Below, piece after piece: positions 6,193-6,249 of a DNA stretch of 6,249 bases. The position numbers and the translations under genes were made by a program. The stretch lies in NCBI GenBank assembly GCA_031276435.1, contig JAISNB010000141.1:1-6249 (forward strand), written 5' to 3'. Numbering within the stretch: the stretch's first letter is position 1; every line of letters starts with the position of its first letter. The DNA is from Burkholderiaceae bacterium (GTDB taxonomy: Bacteria > Pseudomonadota > Gammaproteobacteria > Burkholderiales > Burkholderiaceae_C). The notes under the pieces were generated by a model, which did not search any database, was not told the DNA's origin, and saw only the letters and a list, made by a program, of their open reading frames with translations.

Positions 6193-6249
6193 TCAGTCTT
6201 TTGGCCACTGGCCCCTGATGCGCATGGCGCGTTCCTGGGTGTCGGGGTG
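6193..6249 (-). CDS. Possible C-terminal end of an unidentified protein, cut by the window edge
   Basis: On the minus strand one frame is open from the window edge to a TGA at 6193-6195 and reads HPDTQERAMRIRGQWPKD. Mixed polar residues and mostly G or C at third codon positions fit the tail of a real soluble protein. Only 18 codons are visible, which is too little to name a family. The other minus frame here gives a Lys/Arg-rich low-complexity peptide and is less convincing. A plus-strand gene starting near 6219 (MRMARSWVSG) cannot be excluded. Confidence 0.3.
   Translation of the reverse strand, partial: HPDTQERAMRIRGQWPKD

Noticed and set aside
5966..6208. An 80-codon minus-strand frame with a GTG start and a very basic product
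   Set aside because: The product is low complexity (Lys, Arg, Ala), the frame runs through repeat module 3, and no ribosome binding site is evident.
5994..6218. A 74-codon plus-strand frame with a hydrophobic C-terminal half
   Set aside because: The Leu/Ala/Cys-rich stretch comes from GC-rich repeats, the start region overlaps a hairpin, and no family is recognisable.

Overview
The window looks like chromosomal DNA from a GC-rich betaproteobacterium of the order Burkholderiales, most likely the family Comamonadaceae. This rests on the EngB and ResB/CcsB protein sequences as I remember those families, and on the use of the System II (Ccs/Res) route for cytochrome c maturation. No database search was possible, so the family-level placement is an inference.

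Layout. Positions 1-289 hold no convincing gene. They contain two inverted palindromic repeats (1-33 and 180-222) and a degenerate CTC/GAG-type repeat (about 92-141). Positions 290-1159, minus strand, encode the ribosome-assembly GTPase EngB (YihA/YsxC). A 56-bp divergent gap follows. Then three genes run on the plus strand: a secreted diheme cytochrome c of the c4/c553 type (1216-1860), a 162-bp gap with a strong hairpin, resB (2023-4242), and ccsB (also called ccsA or resC, 4239-5615), which overlaps resB by an ATGA. Positions 5616-6192 are intergenic. They hold a probable terminator, three CTC/GAG hairpin repeats, a 13-bp direct repeat and GC-rich hairpins. The last 57 bp may be the C-terminus of a minus-strand gene that enters from the right.

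How the genes work together. ResB and CcsB are the two membrane subunits of the System II cytochrome c synthase. It carries heme across the inner membrane and attaches it to CXXCH motifs on the periplasmic side. The cytochrome encoded just upstream has two such motifs and a signal peptide, so it is a natural substrate. EngB is a housekeeping GTPase and is unrelated in function.

Novelty. I do not see an undescribed biological system. The coding part is ordinary core genome. The points worth a second look are the repeat families that flank the gene block on both sides, the unusually long N-terminal extension of EngB, the polythreonine start of CcsB, and two short minus-strand reading frames at the right side.
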